A stretch of DNA of 36,931 bases from Planctomycetota bacterium (GTDB lineage: Bacteria > Planctomycetota > Planctomycetia > Planctomycetales > Planctomycetaceae): the NCBI GenBank assembly GCA_003671275.1, contig QWPB01000072.1, positions 1 to 36,931 on the forward strand, written 5' to 3'. The position numbers were made by a program, and so were the translations under genes. The notes under the pieces are model-generated. The model did no database searches. It was not told the DNA's origin and saw only the letters and a program-made list of their open reading frames with translations. Every line of letters begins with the position of its first letter. The first letter of the stretch is position 1. Shown piece after piece: positions 1 to 7,728 of the stretch.

Positions 1-1012
1 AGGGGGTATTTCCACCACTTTGGATCAGAACCTGGGCTTCCCGGCCTTCGCCGTCAACAACTAGATGACCGTGCGTATCACGCACCATCTGGAAGACACC
101 TGGCGATCCCAACTCTTCCGGATCGGTATTCGCAAAGCGGTAGGTGCCAAAATAGGTTCCGATCACCATCAGCCCAATCAGGAATCCAAAGTCCCCGACG
201 CGGTTCATGATGAATGCCTTGTTGGCCGCGTTGCTGGCAGATTTTCGCTCGACGTAGAAACCGATCAGAAAGAAGCTGCAGACACCGACCAATTCCCAGA
301 AGATGAACACCTGGAAAATATTCCCGGCGAGAACCAGTCCCAGCATCGAGAAGCAGAACAGAGACAGAAAAGCGAAGAATCGGTAGAACCGCCCGGGGCG
401 ATGGAAGTGTCGGCCTCCGGAGAGATGCACCTGGTGATCTTCGTAATGCTCGGTCAGTTCATCGCTCATGTAGCCTGTGGCGAAGATATGGATACAGGTC
501 GCAATCAGGGTGACCATGGCGAACATCAGCACGGTCAGGCCATCGATGTAGTAGTCGATGGAAACGACAAAGCTGCCGAACCGGGCCAGTTGATAAAATT
601 GACCGGTGAACGTGGTTCGCAGCGGGTCAAAGGCCGCATGGTCGGCGTGAACGTGAGGATTGGCCTTGTCGATATCGGCTAGTGGGCCATGATTGGCGTG
701 ATCGTGTGGAGCCGTGGCCGCAGGGTGATCGGCGTGATCCGCAGCGGAATGATCGTCATGGGCATCCAGGGCGGCAGCCTGTTCTTCGCGGATGCTGCTC
801 GTGGCGCTCCGCCAAGTCATCAGGGCAGAGAAGCTCAAGAGGAAGCTGGTGGCGATGCACGCGACGGCAATCCACGCGGCGGTCTTGCTCTTCCGGCTGC
901 CCCAATGGCCGCCGAAGATTTCAATGACAAACCCGAGCAGCGGCAGAAGCCATGCAGCTCCGAGCAGCCATTTCAGTGTTGTCGCTGTCTGGTGGTAATC
1001 GTCCGGAGTCAT
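1..1012 (-). CDS. nuoL: NADH-quinone oxidoreductase subunit L (5' part; cut by window edge)
   Basis: This is the N-terminal 337 residues of the proton-pumping antiporter-like subunit of complex I in the cytoplasmic membrane; the 3' end lies left of the window. It starts at an ATG whose first residues are MTPDDYHQ. Two membrane helices occupy about residues 13-33 and 44-65. Recognisable NuoL segments follow: FQVFIFWELVGVCSFFLIGF, then NAANKAFIMNRVGDFGFLIG. Between helix 2 and the next conserved part (about residues 84-125) there is an unusual segment with ten histidines in 41 residues. It is the last gene in this window of a minus-strand run hemY-nuoH-J-K-L. The family assignment is firm from the motifs; the role of the His-rich loop is unknown. 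Confidence 0.93.
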   Translation of the reverse strand, partial: MTPDDYHQTATTLKWLLGAAWLLPLLGFVIEIFGGHWGSRKSKTAAWIAVACIATSFLLSFSALMTWRSATSSIREEQAAALDAHDDHSAADHADHPAATAPHDHANHGPLADIDKANPHVHADHAAFDPLRTTFTGQFYQLARFGSFVVSIDYYIDGLTVLMFAMVTLIATCIHIFATGYMSDELTEHYEDHQVHLSGGRHFHRPGRFYRFFAFLSLFCFSMLGLVLAGNIFQVFIFWELVGVCSFFLIGFYVERKSASNAANKAFIMNRVGDFGFLIGLMVIGTYFGTYRFANTDPEELGSPGVFQMVRDTHGHLVVDGEGREAQVLIQSGGNTP

Positions 1013-1088
1013 GAAACCGGTCTTCCCCGCAGGGACTGGGCCAAAGGTCAGTCTGTACCGGAGCGAACCCCGGTTCTCGGATCAGGCG

Positions 1089-1400
1089 TTACCCTCGCAG
1101 GTCATCCGCCCGGTCGACATCGATCGACAAATGGTTGTTGTAGAAGTTCAGGGCGATTGCCAGGGCCACTGCCGCTTCGGCGGCAGCCAGGACAATTACG
1201 AACATCGAGGCAATCTGGCCATCCAGCCCCAAGGGGGTGTGGCGTGACAACGCGACGAAGTTCACGTTGGCACCGTTCAGAACCAGCTCGACTCCCATCA
1301 GCATGCCAATCGTGTTGCGTTTCGTGGCCATGCAGACCACGCCGCACACGAAGAGCATCGCGCCGACAAAGAGATAGTGTTTCAGTCCCACGGGATCCAT
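1089..1400 (-). CDS. nuoK: NADH-quinone oxidoreductase subunit K
   Basis: A small three-helix membrane subunit of complex I that forms part of the proton-translocating arm. The 103-residue product matches the usual length of about 100. Both glutamates expected within membrane helices are present: E38 in GMLMGVELVLNGANVNF and E75 in AAAEAAVALAIALNFY. I chose the ATG at 1400 (MDPVGLKHY) over an upstream in-frame start that would add 49 residues, because a GGTGGAG ribosome binding site sits just before it and the extra residues are unlike NuoK. It lies between nuoJ and nuoL, separated from nuoJ by 94 bp that contain a 16-bp tandem repeat. Confidence 0.95.
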   Translation of the reverse strand: MDPVGLKHYLFVGAMLFVCGVVCMATKRNTIGMLMGVELVLNGANVNFVALSRHTPLGLDGQIASMFVIVLAAAEAAVALAIALNFYNNHLSIDVDRADDLRG

Positions 1401-1424
1401 CGATCTTCTCCACCCGATTCGCAG

Positions 1425-1466
1425 TGTTGTCGTTTCGCCGTGTTGTCGTTTCGCCGTGTTGTCGTT
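1425..1466. repeat. 16-bp tandem repeat, about 2.6 copies, in the nuoJ-nuoK spacer
   Basis: The unit TGTTGTCGTTTCGCCG occurs at 1425-1440 and 1441-1456, followed by a partial copy at 1457-1466. It lies between the stop codon of nuoJ (1495) and the start of nuoK (1400), so it would be transcribed within the nuo operon as untranslated spacer. Confidence 0.9.
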
Positions 1467-1494
1467 GCGGTGCTTCCCTCGCCCGATTGTCGCT

Positions 1495-2115
1495 TCAGGC
1501 TGCCGGGCTCGACTGCGAAGGTGCCACCCGCCGCTTGGCCCGGGCAAGGTACGACGCCCCTACCAGCACCACCAGAAGGTGAACCGACACAATTTCAAAC
1601 GGCAGCAAATAGCCCGGACGCTTCAGATTGCGACCGTCCCGCAGCGACTCCGTTCGAATCCCGGAAAGGGCAGCCCCCATTCGGCGGACCGAACTGCCTT
1701 CATCTTGCTGGTTGTAACCAGCCACTTGCGTGGAAGCAGAACCGAACTTCCGCTCGATCTGATCGCTGTTGGCGTCCCAGTCGACACCGGTGAACGCCGC
1801 CACCAGCATGGCAAACACGGCTCCGCCGACGGCGAGCGCGAGAACCATCTCGCCGGGATTGGTCTTCAGGTTGGTATACGGCCCCTGAGCCGTGAGCATC
1901 ACCCCAAAAATCAGCAACACTACGGTGCCACCCACGTAGATCAGGAGCTGGGTCGCCCCAACGAAGTCAGCATTGAGCAGGAAGAACAATCCCGCCACGG
2001 AGCTGAGCGAAATGATCAGCCAGAAGGCCATCCGCACGACGTTCTGCGAAAGAACGACTGCGAGGGCTCCTCCGCAGGCGGCCAATGCAAAGATGGTGAA
2101 GACGAGAACACCCAT
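1495..2115 (-). CDS. nuoJ: NADH-quinone oxidoreductase subunit J
   Basis: A membrane subunit of complex I, 206 residues, near the usual size for the family. The N-terminal half carries the conserved pattern: helix 1 at about residues 2-21, then VVRMAFWLIISLSSVAGLFF and GATQLLIYVGGTVVLLIFGV, the region that contains the mobile pi-bulge helix in known complexes. A less conserved, mostly soluble stretch of about 60 residues (roughly 108-170) precedes a final membrane helix near residues 175-192. The ATG lies two bases after the nuoH stop codon, with a G-rich ribosome binding site inside the end of nuoH, so the two are probably translationally coupled. In most nuo operons nuoI would sit between these two genes; here it is absent. 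Confidence 0.93.
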   Translation of the reverse strand: MGVLVFTIFALAACGGALAVVLSQNVVRMAFWLIISLSSVAGLFFLLNADFVGATQLLIYVGGTVVLLIFGVMLTAQGPYTNLKTNPGEMVLALAVGGAVFAMLVAAFTGVDWDANSDQIERKFGSASTQVAGYNQQDEGSSVRRMGAALSGIRTESLRDGRNLKRPGYLLPFEIVSVHLLVVLVGASYLARAKRRVAPSQSSPAA

Positions 2116-2117
2116 GG

Positions 2118-3701
2118 TTAGCGTCCCCCCCGCAGAGTGACTTCCTGTACCGGATTCACGGCAGGTGCTTGCCCCGTATGACCAGGAGCTTCGTGGCTAC
2201 TTGGTCCATGGGGATGCCTATGATCGAGGTGGTCATGATGGTCGCCATGTCCGTGATCGGAGTGCACCGGAACTTGAGTCGGGTCCACTGACAGCACCTG
2301 AACACGATTTCCGATCGACTGTCCCGGCAGCATCGTCGGGCGACCGGCGACACTCAGCCAGAACAATGGCCAGATAACAGAACCGATAAACAGGAAGCAG
2401 CTGATCGGCACCAGGTACTTCAGGCAGGTCGTCATGACCTGGTCAATTCGCAAGCGAGGTAGTGTCCAGCGAATCCAGATTTGAACACAGACCAGCAGGC
2501 CAGCCTTGCTCAACAGGACGAGCATCCCCAGAACCCTGCCCGGATAACCTTCCAGCATGGAATGGAGTGCGGAGTCCAGGGGAGCAATTCCTGTCCACCA
2601 ACCGCCGAGGAACAACAGCGAGCCAATGGCACTGACAAAGTACATGCTGGCATATTCGGCCAGAAAGAAGAACGACCAGCGCATCCCGCTGTACTCAGTG
2701 TGGAAGCCACCGACCAGTTCGCTTTCCGCCTCCGCCAAGTCGAACGGGGCCCGCTTGTTGCTGGCCAGCGTGACCGTGAAGAACACAAAGAACGCCACGA
2801 ACGTGAACGGGCTGTGAAAGATGAGCCAGTTCGTGAACCAGCCGCTCTGCATATGAGCGATCTCGTTCAGGTTCATCGTGCCGCAAATCAGCACCGGAAT
2901 CACGGCCGTGATCCCCAGCGGCACTTCATAGCTAACCATCTGGGCGGTTTCACGCATCCCACCGAACAGGGACCACTTTGATCCGCTGGAGTAACCGGCG
3001 AGAACGACCCCCAGAACTTCGAGAGACAAGACGGCCATTCCAATGAACAGTCCGCAGTCCAAGGCCACAGCCACCCAACCGTCACTGAATGGAAGGATCA
3101 GAAAGGAGGCGAAGGAGGCGATCACCACCAGATAGGGGGCCAGCCGAAAGAGCATCCGATCTGCGGCAGCGGGAGCCAGATCTTCCTTCTGAATCAGCTT
3201 GATCCCGTCGGCGAGCGATTGCAGCCAGCCGAAACGGCCACCGCAATGGGTCGGTCCCAGGCGGTCCTGAATCCGGCCCGAGATTTTTCGTTCAGCCCAG
3301 ATAAATGCAAATGCCGGTAACCCAAAGAACGCCGCCAGCATCCCAATGTGAATGGACACCACGGCCAGCAGGATCAAATCTTCATTAGATGCCGGAGATG
3401 CCGGCCTCAGGCCGTAAAATACGGCCAGACAGCCCACTCCCAGGATCACCAGAAGCATCGGCCCCCAGGGCTGTCGCCATGCTCGATTTGAGGGACTCCC
3501 TGGGCTCAATCGAGACCAAATCCACTGGGTCAGTCGAAGCAGAACTCCCAGGGCAACGAGCACACCCCCCAAAGTGGGAACCACATACACGTCGCCGACA
3601 AACGGCAAAGTGCAACTCGCTGACAAGCCAGTGCGCAAACTCTCAACGAGCCAAGTTGCAGCGCTTTGGATGAACGAGATGTCAGCCGGTGACGGCGTCA
3701 T
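2118..3701 (-). CDS. nuoH: NADH-quinone oxidoreductase subunit H, with extra N-terminal helices and a His-rich C-terminus
   Basis: The membrane subunit that joins the quinone site to the proton-pumping arm of complex I. The core motifs are clear: ERKISGRIQDRLGP, then FGWLQSLADGIKLIQKED, ETAQMVSYEVPLG, and NKRAPFDLAEAESELVGG followed by FHTEYSG. The product is 527 residues from the ATG at 3701, longer than the roughly 320-430 usual for NuoH. About 110 extra residues with two predicted membrane helices precede the canonical first helix, and the last 48 residues form a tail with eleven histidines in 29 residues. The frame stays open upstream to 3860, but that extension would overlap hemY and lacks membrane character. 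It is followed directly by nuoJ. Family assignment is firm; the extensions are unexplained. Confidence 0.93.
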   Translation of the reverse strand: MTPSPADISFIQSAATWLVESLRTGLSASCTLPFVGDVYVVPTLGGVLVALGVLLRLTQWIWSRLSPGSPSNRAWRQPWGPMLLVILGVGCLAVFYGLRPASPASNEDLILLAVVSIHIGMLAAFFGLPAFAFIWAERKISGRIQDRLGPTHCGGRFGWLQSLADGIKLIQKEDLAPAAADRMLFRLAPYLVVIASFASFLILPFSDGWVAVALDCGLFIGMAVLSLEVLGVVLAGYSSGSKWSLFGGMRETAQMVSYEVPLGITAVIPVLICGTMNLNEIAHMQSGWFTNWLIFHSPFTFVAFFVFFTVTLASNKRAPFDLAEAESELVGGFHTEYSGMRWSFFFLAEYASMYFVSAIGSLLFLGGWWTGIAPLDSALHSMLEGYPGRVLGMLVLLSKAGLLVCVQIWIRWTLPRLRIDQVMTTCLKYLVPISCFLFIGSVIWPLFWLSVAGRPTMLPGQSIGNRVQVLSVDPTQVPVHSDHGHGDHHDHLDHRHPHGPSSHEAPGHTGQAPAVNPVQEVTLRGGR

Positions 3702-3801
3702 GCAATTGTTCCGAGGGGGGTTGCGGACGCACAGCGCACCGCTGCTCCTGAGGGAACGGAGAGTTATGACAGAACCCCCGATGGCTTTCAAGCAACCGGT
3801 T

Positions 3802-5238
3802 TCAGCCCGGTCGAGCCGCTCTCGCCACATCCCAGATTCGTTCCGCAGCGTTCTCACCACTGAGAATTGAATCTGGTAATCCCACCCCTCCCAATGTATT
3901 GCCCGCGATTTGAATCGTGGGTGTCAGTTGCAGGGTTGTGCGGATTCGCTGGACGCGATCCATGTGTCCCACATGGTACTGGGGCATGGCTCGCTCATAG
4001 CGGGCGACGAGGGCAAACTGTGGTTCCGACCGTACATCGAAGATTGAACGAAGTTCACGCAGCGTGGCCTCGATGAGCTGACCATCTGACAGGGCCATCT
4101 TTTCAGGCTGCATGGCTCCCCCGATAAAGGTTCGCAGGATTGCCTGACCCGAAGGAGCCCGCTCGGGAAACTTTCGATGCAGGAAAGAAACGGAGAGAAT
4201 CTCGCGTTTCTCAACGGCAGGAATCACCAGGCCAAAGGCATTCAATGGATGGCCGATTCCCGCGTGATCGTGTCCGGTAATCACGATGGCACTCGACGCG
4301 TACTCAATCGCCGACAGCTCCTCCGCCGCCGCCGGATTCACAGTCCGGCACAGGTCGCCCGCGAGGTAAGCGGGTGTTGCGAGCACAATTCCATCGACAT
4401 CCGACTGGGACTGTTGGCCGTTCCCATCCGTCCAGTGAATTTGAAATCGCTGGGCCGCCTCACCCGGGAGTGGAATGATCGCCGTGGCCCGCGAACTGGT
4501 GTGGACTCGGGCCACCTGGCGGACTCGCGCCGCCAGTGCATCGATCAACTGGGACATCCCGTGGCGGAGCGACGCAAACAGCCCATAGCGGGCTCCACTG
4601 GCGGCTTTTTCCGCCGCGCCGGTTTCAGCAGCCTGCATCCCCTCGAACAGGCTGCCATAGCGGCGTTCCATGTCCAGAAAACGCGGCAATGTGGCTGCCA
4701 GGCTGAGCTTCTCAGGGTCGGCGGTGTATATCCCCCCCACCATGGGCTGAACAATCCGATCCAGCATCTCTTTCCCCAGTCGGCGACGGGTGAACGAGGC
4801 CAAACTCTCGTCGCCGCCTTCTTTCCGCTGTGGAATCAAGGGTTCCAGCAGGCATCGCAATTTGCCACGCCAGGAGAGAATTGGCGTCTTGAGAATGGAC
4901 CACGCCCCTCCGGGAGCGATCAGGTTCAGGCCTTCCGGGGTTTCGATCGGTCGACCTCGAGACAGAATCAGCGACCGCCGATTCTTGTCATCCGTGCCGA
5001 TCAGGTCGTTCTCCAACCCGAGCTTGCGGCACAGTTGGACGCCGCCCGGCTTGTTGGTGATGAAGGAGTCGGCCCCCCGCTCGATCAGGCAATCCCCGAT
5101 GGATTCACTGGCCACTAGCCCCCCCAACTGGGGAGCCGCTTCCAGCAGGAGGATTTCACTGTCGACAGCAATCTCACTCAGGCGTAAAGCCGCCGTCAGA
5201 CCACTAATCCCCCCGCCAATGACGGCCAGTCGTTTCAC
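3802..5238 (-). CDS. hemY: Oxygen-dependent protoporphyrinogen oxidase (HemY/HemG type)
   Basis: A flavoenzyme that oxidises protoporphyrinogen IX (or coproporphyrinogen III in the related bacterial branch) during haem synthesis. The N-terminus is a Rossmann FAD-binding motif, VIGGGISGLTAALRLSE, followed by the ERGADSF segment typical of this family. Near the C-terminus IAGNTLGGVGLPDSILSG matches the second FAD-contacting motif. I chose the GTG at 5238 (478 residues) because GGAGAGG lies five bases upstream and it places the FAD motif at the very N-terminus; an in-frame ATG at 5322 would add 28 unlikely residues. It lies 100 bp upstream of nuoH on the same strand, so haem supply and complex I genes may share a transcript. 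Which porphyrin is the true substrate cannot be decided from sequence alone. Confidence 0.93.
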   Translation of the reverse strand: MKRLAVIGGGISGLTAALRLSEIAVDSEILLLEAAPQLGGLVASESIGDCLIERGADSFITNKPGGVQLCRKLGLENDLIGTDDKNRRSLILSRGRPIETPEGLNLIAPGGAWSILKTPILSWRGKLRCLLEPLIPQRKEGGDESLASFTRRRLGKEMLDRIVQPMVGGIYTADPEKLSLAATLPRFLDMERRYGSLFEGMQAAETGAAEKAASGARYGLFASLRHGMSQLIDALAARVRQVARVHTSSRATAIIPLPGEAAQRFQIHWTDGNGQQSQSDVDGIVLATPAYLAGDLCRTVNPAAAEELSAIEYASSAIVITGHDHAGIGHPLNAFGLVIPAVEKREILSVSFLHRKFPERAPSGQAILRTFIGGAMQPEKMALSDGQLIEATLRELRSIFDVRSEPQFALVARYERAMPQYHVGHMDRVQRIRTTLQLTPTIQIAGNTLGGVGLPDSILSGENAAERIWDVARAARPG

Positions 5239-5446
5239 AGCTGCCTCTCCGACGAATACGTTGATGCCGCGTTTCAGGCGATTCCTTGCGGTCGGCAGTG
5301 ATCCCCCAACGGCGTTCCGCAATTGAGATTACCCAGCGTCCAGTCCGCATGACACTACACGCTCCCCACTTCCCAGCTGCGGGATCAAGGGCACATGCCT
5401 CGCAGGCCGACATGAGTGCTGGCTGTGTACAACGTCCCATGGCTGC

Positions 5447-5475
5447 TTGTTCCCCGTGGTCCCGAGCCGTAAGAT
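5447..5475 (+). promoter_or_regulatory. Possible promoter of the tRNA-Arg gene
   Basis: TTGTTC at 5447-5452 and TAAGAT at 5470-5475 are separated by 17 bp. This resembles a sigma-70 promoter (3/6 and 4/6 matches) and would place the transcription start about 30 bases before the tRNA. It is a weak call based on spacing and position. Confidence 0.3.
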
Positions 5476-5511
5476 CTGAATCGAGGATGGCTGCAATCCA
5501 CCACCTCGCAG

Positions 5512-5585
5512 GCTCCCGTAGCTCAGCTGGATAGAGCGCTGGTTTCCTAAACCGGAGGTCGTGGGTTCGAATCCCGCCGGGAGTA
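5512..5585 (+). tRNA. tRNA-Arg (anticodon CCT)
   Basis: The 74-nt sequence folds into a complete cloverleaf. The acceptor stem GCTCCCG pairs with CGGGAGT (one G-T pair at the end), the D arm is GCTC...GAGC, and the T arm is GTGGGTTCGAATCCCGC with the invariant TTCGA. The anticodon arm has the seven-base loop TTCCTAA, which gives anticodon CCT and reads AGG codons. The discriminator base is A5585. The CCA end is not encoded. Confidence 0.95.
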
Positions 5586-5640
5586 CTCGTTCAATTTCAC
5601 GAACCGCGAGTGCCCCACGGATTGGCTCGCTGGGCTATTG

Positions 5641-5660
5641 GGGGATCGTTACTGATCCCC
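5641..5660 (+). terminator. Hairpin downstream of tRNA-Arg, possible terminator
   Basis: GGGGATC (5641-5647) pairs perfectly with GATCCCC (5654-5660) around a six-base loop, about 55 bases after the tRNA. Only a weak T-rich run (GTTGCTTCC) follows, so intrinsic termination is possible but not certain. Confidence 0.4.
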
Positions 5661-5774
5661 GTTGCTTCCTCCATCCCTGCCAGATGTTGCGATATACGAT
5701 CGCTCTCGGGGGAATCTCTCTACGCCCTCAAGGCCCCGATTCCGATAGTTCGTCCCTCGATCCATTCCCTTCGA

Positions 5775-5943
5775 CTAGTGGTCCGTCAACGCTTGATTGG
5801 GGGGGCGCATTGATCGGGAGGGCGAGGCTCCTGCCGAGTCGCTGGCGCGAGTTGAGGTGTCCTCTGGCTCGGGGCTCAGCCGGAGCTTCGCCCTCCCGGG
5901 CGGGCTCGGATTACCCTCAAATCAAGCGTTGACGGGACACTAG
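5775..5943. mobile_element. MITE-like element with 24-bp terminal inverted repeats
   Basis: The left end (5775-5798) and the reverse complement of the right end (5920-5943) agree at 22 of 24 positions; both contain CCGTCAACGCTTGATT. The interior is also an inverted repeat: 5815-5831 matches the reverse complement of 5882-5898 at 16 of 17 positions, so the whole 169 bp could fold into one long hairpin. There is no coding capacity. A TA dinucleotide sits at both ends (5776-5777 and 5941-5942), as expected for elements moved by IS630/Tc1-type transposases. The transposase family is inferred only from the TA. Confidence 0.8.
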
Positions 5944-6342
5944 CGTTACGGGGATTGAATGGTTTTGGCGGATGGCGGCAGACAGACTCACCGGATTACG
6001 ACGACACCATCTCCCAGGTCGCAATCGGGAATCGTGAGAAGTTTGTGATCGCTTTCCAAGGACGCCTCCTGCGAATAGATACAATCGCAATCGAGGCTGT
6101 CACTTGGGCTTTTCGAATGGGCGGCATGAATCCGCTGATCCGACGCCCCGGTCATGAAACGTCAGTCCTGGCTTTTCGTCTCATTACCAAGTCCACGAAT
6201 CGATTCACACCGATGCTCGCACGGATGGCTGGCGATCACGACCCGTTTACCCATAAACTCCCAATGACCGGGCTTCGAAACGCTCCTCAAGGCCCGGTGA
6301 TGGCCATTTTCTCGTGTTTCCTCGTCTTTTTGGATTCGCGTC

Positions 6343-7440
6343 ATGCGCGCGCTTGCAGTTCGTCCAGGCATCCAGCACTCCGCCCATATCGCTGAACTCC
6401 CAGAGCCCCAACTCGACAGCATTCCCGACGGACGGGGCGTGCTGGTCCGCACCTTGCAAGTCGGCGTTGATGCAACGGATATGGAGATCAACGAGGCACT
6501 CTATGGCCGGGCTCCGGAAGGGTTTGATTTTCTGGTGCTGGGGCACGAGGTGTTTGGCGTTGTTGAGGCTGTGGGGCCCGCGGTAACGCATGTCAAACCC
6601 GGCGATTATTGCACCTGTACCGTGCGGCGTCCCGGTCCGACGATCTATGACCTGATCGGACGAAATGACATTACGGGACATGAAGAGTACTACGAACGCG
6701 GGATCAACCTGCGGCATGGGTTTATGACCGAACGATGGGTCGATGACGCGGAGTTCGTCGTCAAAGTGCCCCAAGGACTCAAACATCTCGGCGTGCTGTC
6801 GGAACCAGCCAGCGTCTGCGCCAAAGCCATTGAGCAAGCCTACCTCACTCAGAAACGACTTCAAGTCTGGGAACCGAAGCTGGCCTTTGTGATGGGTGCC
6901 GGACAGATCGGTCTGCTGACGACACTGATGCTGCGGCTTCGCGGTTTGCAGGTATTCACGGTGGCCCGGACCCCCAATCCCGGCATGAAGGAAGAGATCT
7001 GCAATGCCTATGGCGCGACCTATGTCAGCACCAAGGAAACATCCCTCGACGATCTGGTCAAGCGGGTCGGGAAACCTGACCTGATTGTTGAGGCCACCGG
7101 ATCGAGTGCCGTCGCGTTTGATGCCATGCGAGTCCTGAATATCAACGGGGCTCTCGTCTGGACCAGCGTCACTGGCGGTAAGAAAACTACGGAAATCCCT
7201 TCCGATGTCATCAACCTGGAATGGGTACTTGGCAACAAACTGCTGGTCGGGTCCGTGAACGGGAATCGCCACCACTTTGCTCAGGGATTGGCCGATCTGG
7301 CACTTGGTGAAGTGATGTTCCCCGGAGTGACATCCCGGATTCTGACAACTCCCGTAAATGGCTTTGATGACCCCCAGAGAATCATGACCCTCCTGGGCGA
7401 CTCCAGTCAGTTGAAGGTTTACATCAAAGTCGCGGAGTAG
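6343..7440 (+). CDS. Zinc-dependent glucose 1-dehydrogenase-like oxidoreductase (MDR superfamily)
   Basis: Likely oxidises an aldose such as glucose or galactose to the lactone with NAD(P)+. The 365-residue protein has the medium-chain dehydrogenase layout: a catalytic domain, a Rossmann domain with [14 protein letters not shown] (near residue 186), and a C-terminal segment resembling archaeal glucose dehydrogenases. Expected zinc ligands are visible: D43 in GVDATD (where alcohol dehydrogenases have Cys), H68-E69 in [13 protein letters not shown], and a downstream glutamate in LSEPASV. The segment TVRRPG and the absence of the structural-zinc cysteine cluster also fit the glucose dehydrogenase branch, where Asp replaces Cys in halophilic enzymes. 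No clear ribosome binding site precedes the ATG. The sugar substrate is an inference; a sugar-acid kinase gene lies 1.7 kb downstream. Confidence 0.82.
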   Translation: MRALAVRPGIQHSAHIAELPEPQLDSIPDGRGVLVRTLQVGVDATDMEINEALYGRAPEGFDFLVLGHEVFGVVEAVGPAVTHVKPGDYCTCTVRRPGPTIYDLIGRNDITGHEEYYERGINLRHGFMTERWVDDAEFVVKVPQGLKHLGVLSEPASVCAKAIEQAYLTQKRLQVWEPKLAFVMGAGQIGLLTTLMLRLRGLQVFTVARTPNPGMKEEICNAYGATYVSTKETSLDDLVKRVGKPDLIVEATGSSAVAFDAMRVLNINGALVWTSVTGGKKTTEIPSDVINLEWVLGNKLLVGSVNGNRHHFAQGLADLALGEVMFPGVTSRILTTPVNGFDDPQRIMTLLGDSSQLKVYIKVAE

Positions 7441-7728
7441 TCCCGTTCACGGTGCGTGCCGCAGAAACGTATGGTGTGTCGGACCGGCCATCCTGCCGGC
7501 CCCTCGATGGGAGAGGGTCAGGGCCATTGGGGGCATGCGGCAGACAGGATTGCCTGTAGTTCCGACTTTTCCGGACGCCCAGGCATTCGCTGGCGGACTG
7601 TCTGGGCCTTGCAGTTCATGCCGTCGCATGAAATGCTGTCGAGGAGTGATCGCAGGCATTTTCCCGGTGGGACAGAAAATCCGGGAATAATCTGCCGCAG
7701 TTCGACTCTTTTCCCTTGAGGGAATGGG

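Larger units (their letters stand above)
5586..6342. other. Gene-poor interval between tRNA-Arg and the glucose-dehydrogenase-like gene
   Basis: I see no convincing gene in this 757-bp stretch. It contains a short hairpin after the tRNA (5641-5660), a MITE-like element (5775-5943), and a 7-bp stem, ACCGGGC/GCCCGGT, at 6267-6298, about 45 bases before the next start codon. A plus-strand open frame at 5955-6395 overlaps the start of the next gene, has no ribosome binding site and resembles no known family. Confidence 0.7.

Noticed and set aside
65-927. Plus-strand open frames opposite nuoL
   Set aside because: The minus strand here reads clear NuoL motifs; the plus-strand frames are low-information antisense products of GC-rich coding DNA.
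1425-1466. Possible CRISPR-like repeat
   Set aside because: The copies are directly adjacent with no spacers, so this is a plain tandem repeat. No CRISPR array or cas gene is seen in the window.
4177-5118. Plus-strand open frame of 313 residues
   Set aside because: It lies opposite hemY, which has clear FAD motifs and a good start; the antisense product resembles no protein family.
5955-6395. Plus-strand open frame of 146 residues upstream of the dehydrogenase
   Set aside because: It overlaps the dehydrogenase start in another frame, has no ribosome binding site and no recognisable motif.
6247-7275. Minus-strand open frame of 342 residues
   Set aside because: It is antisense to the dehydrogenase, whose zinc and nucleotide-binding motifs are clear.
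7456-7719. Open frame of 87 residues before the sigma factor gene
   Set aside because: No ribosome binding site and no motif; the 288-bp gap is more likely the promoter region of the sigma factor.
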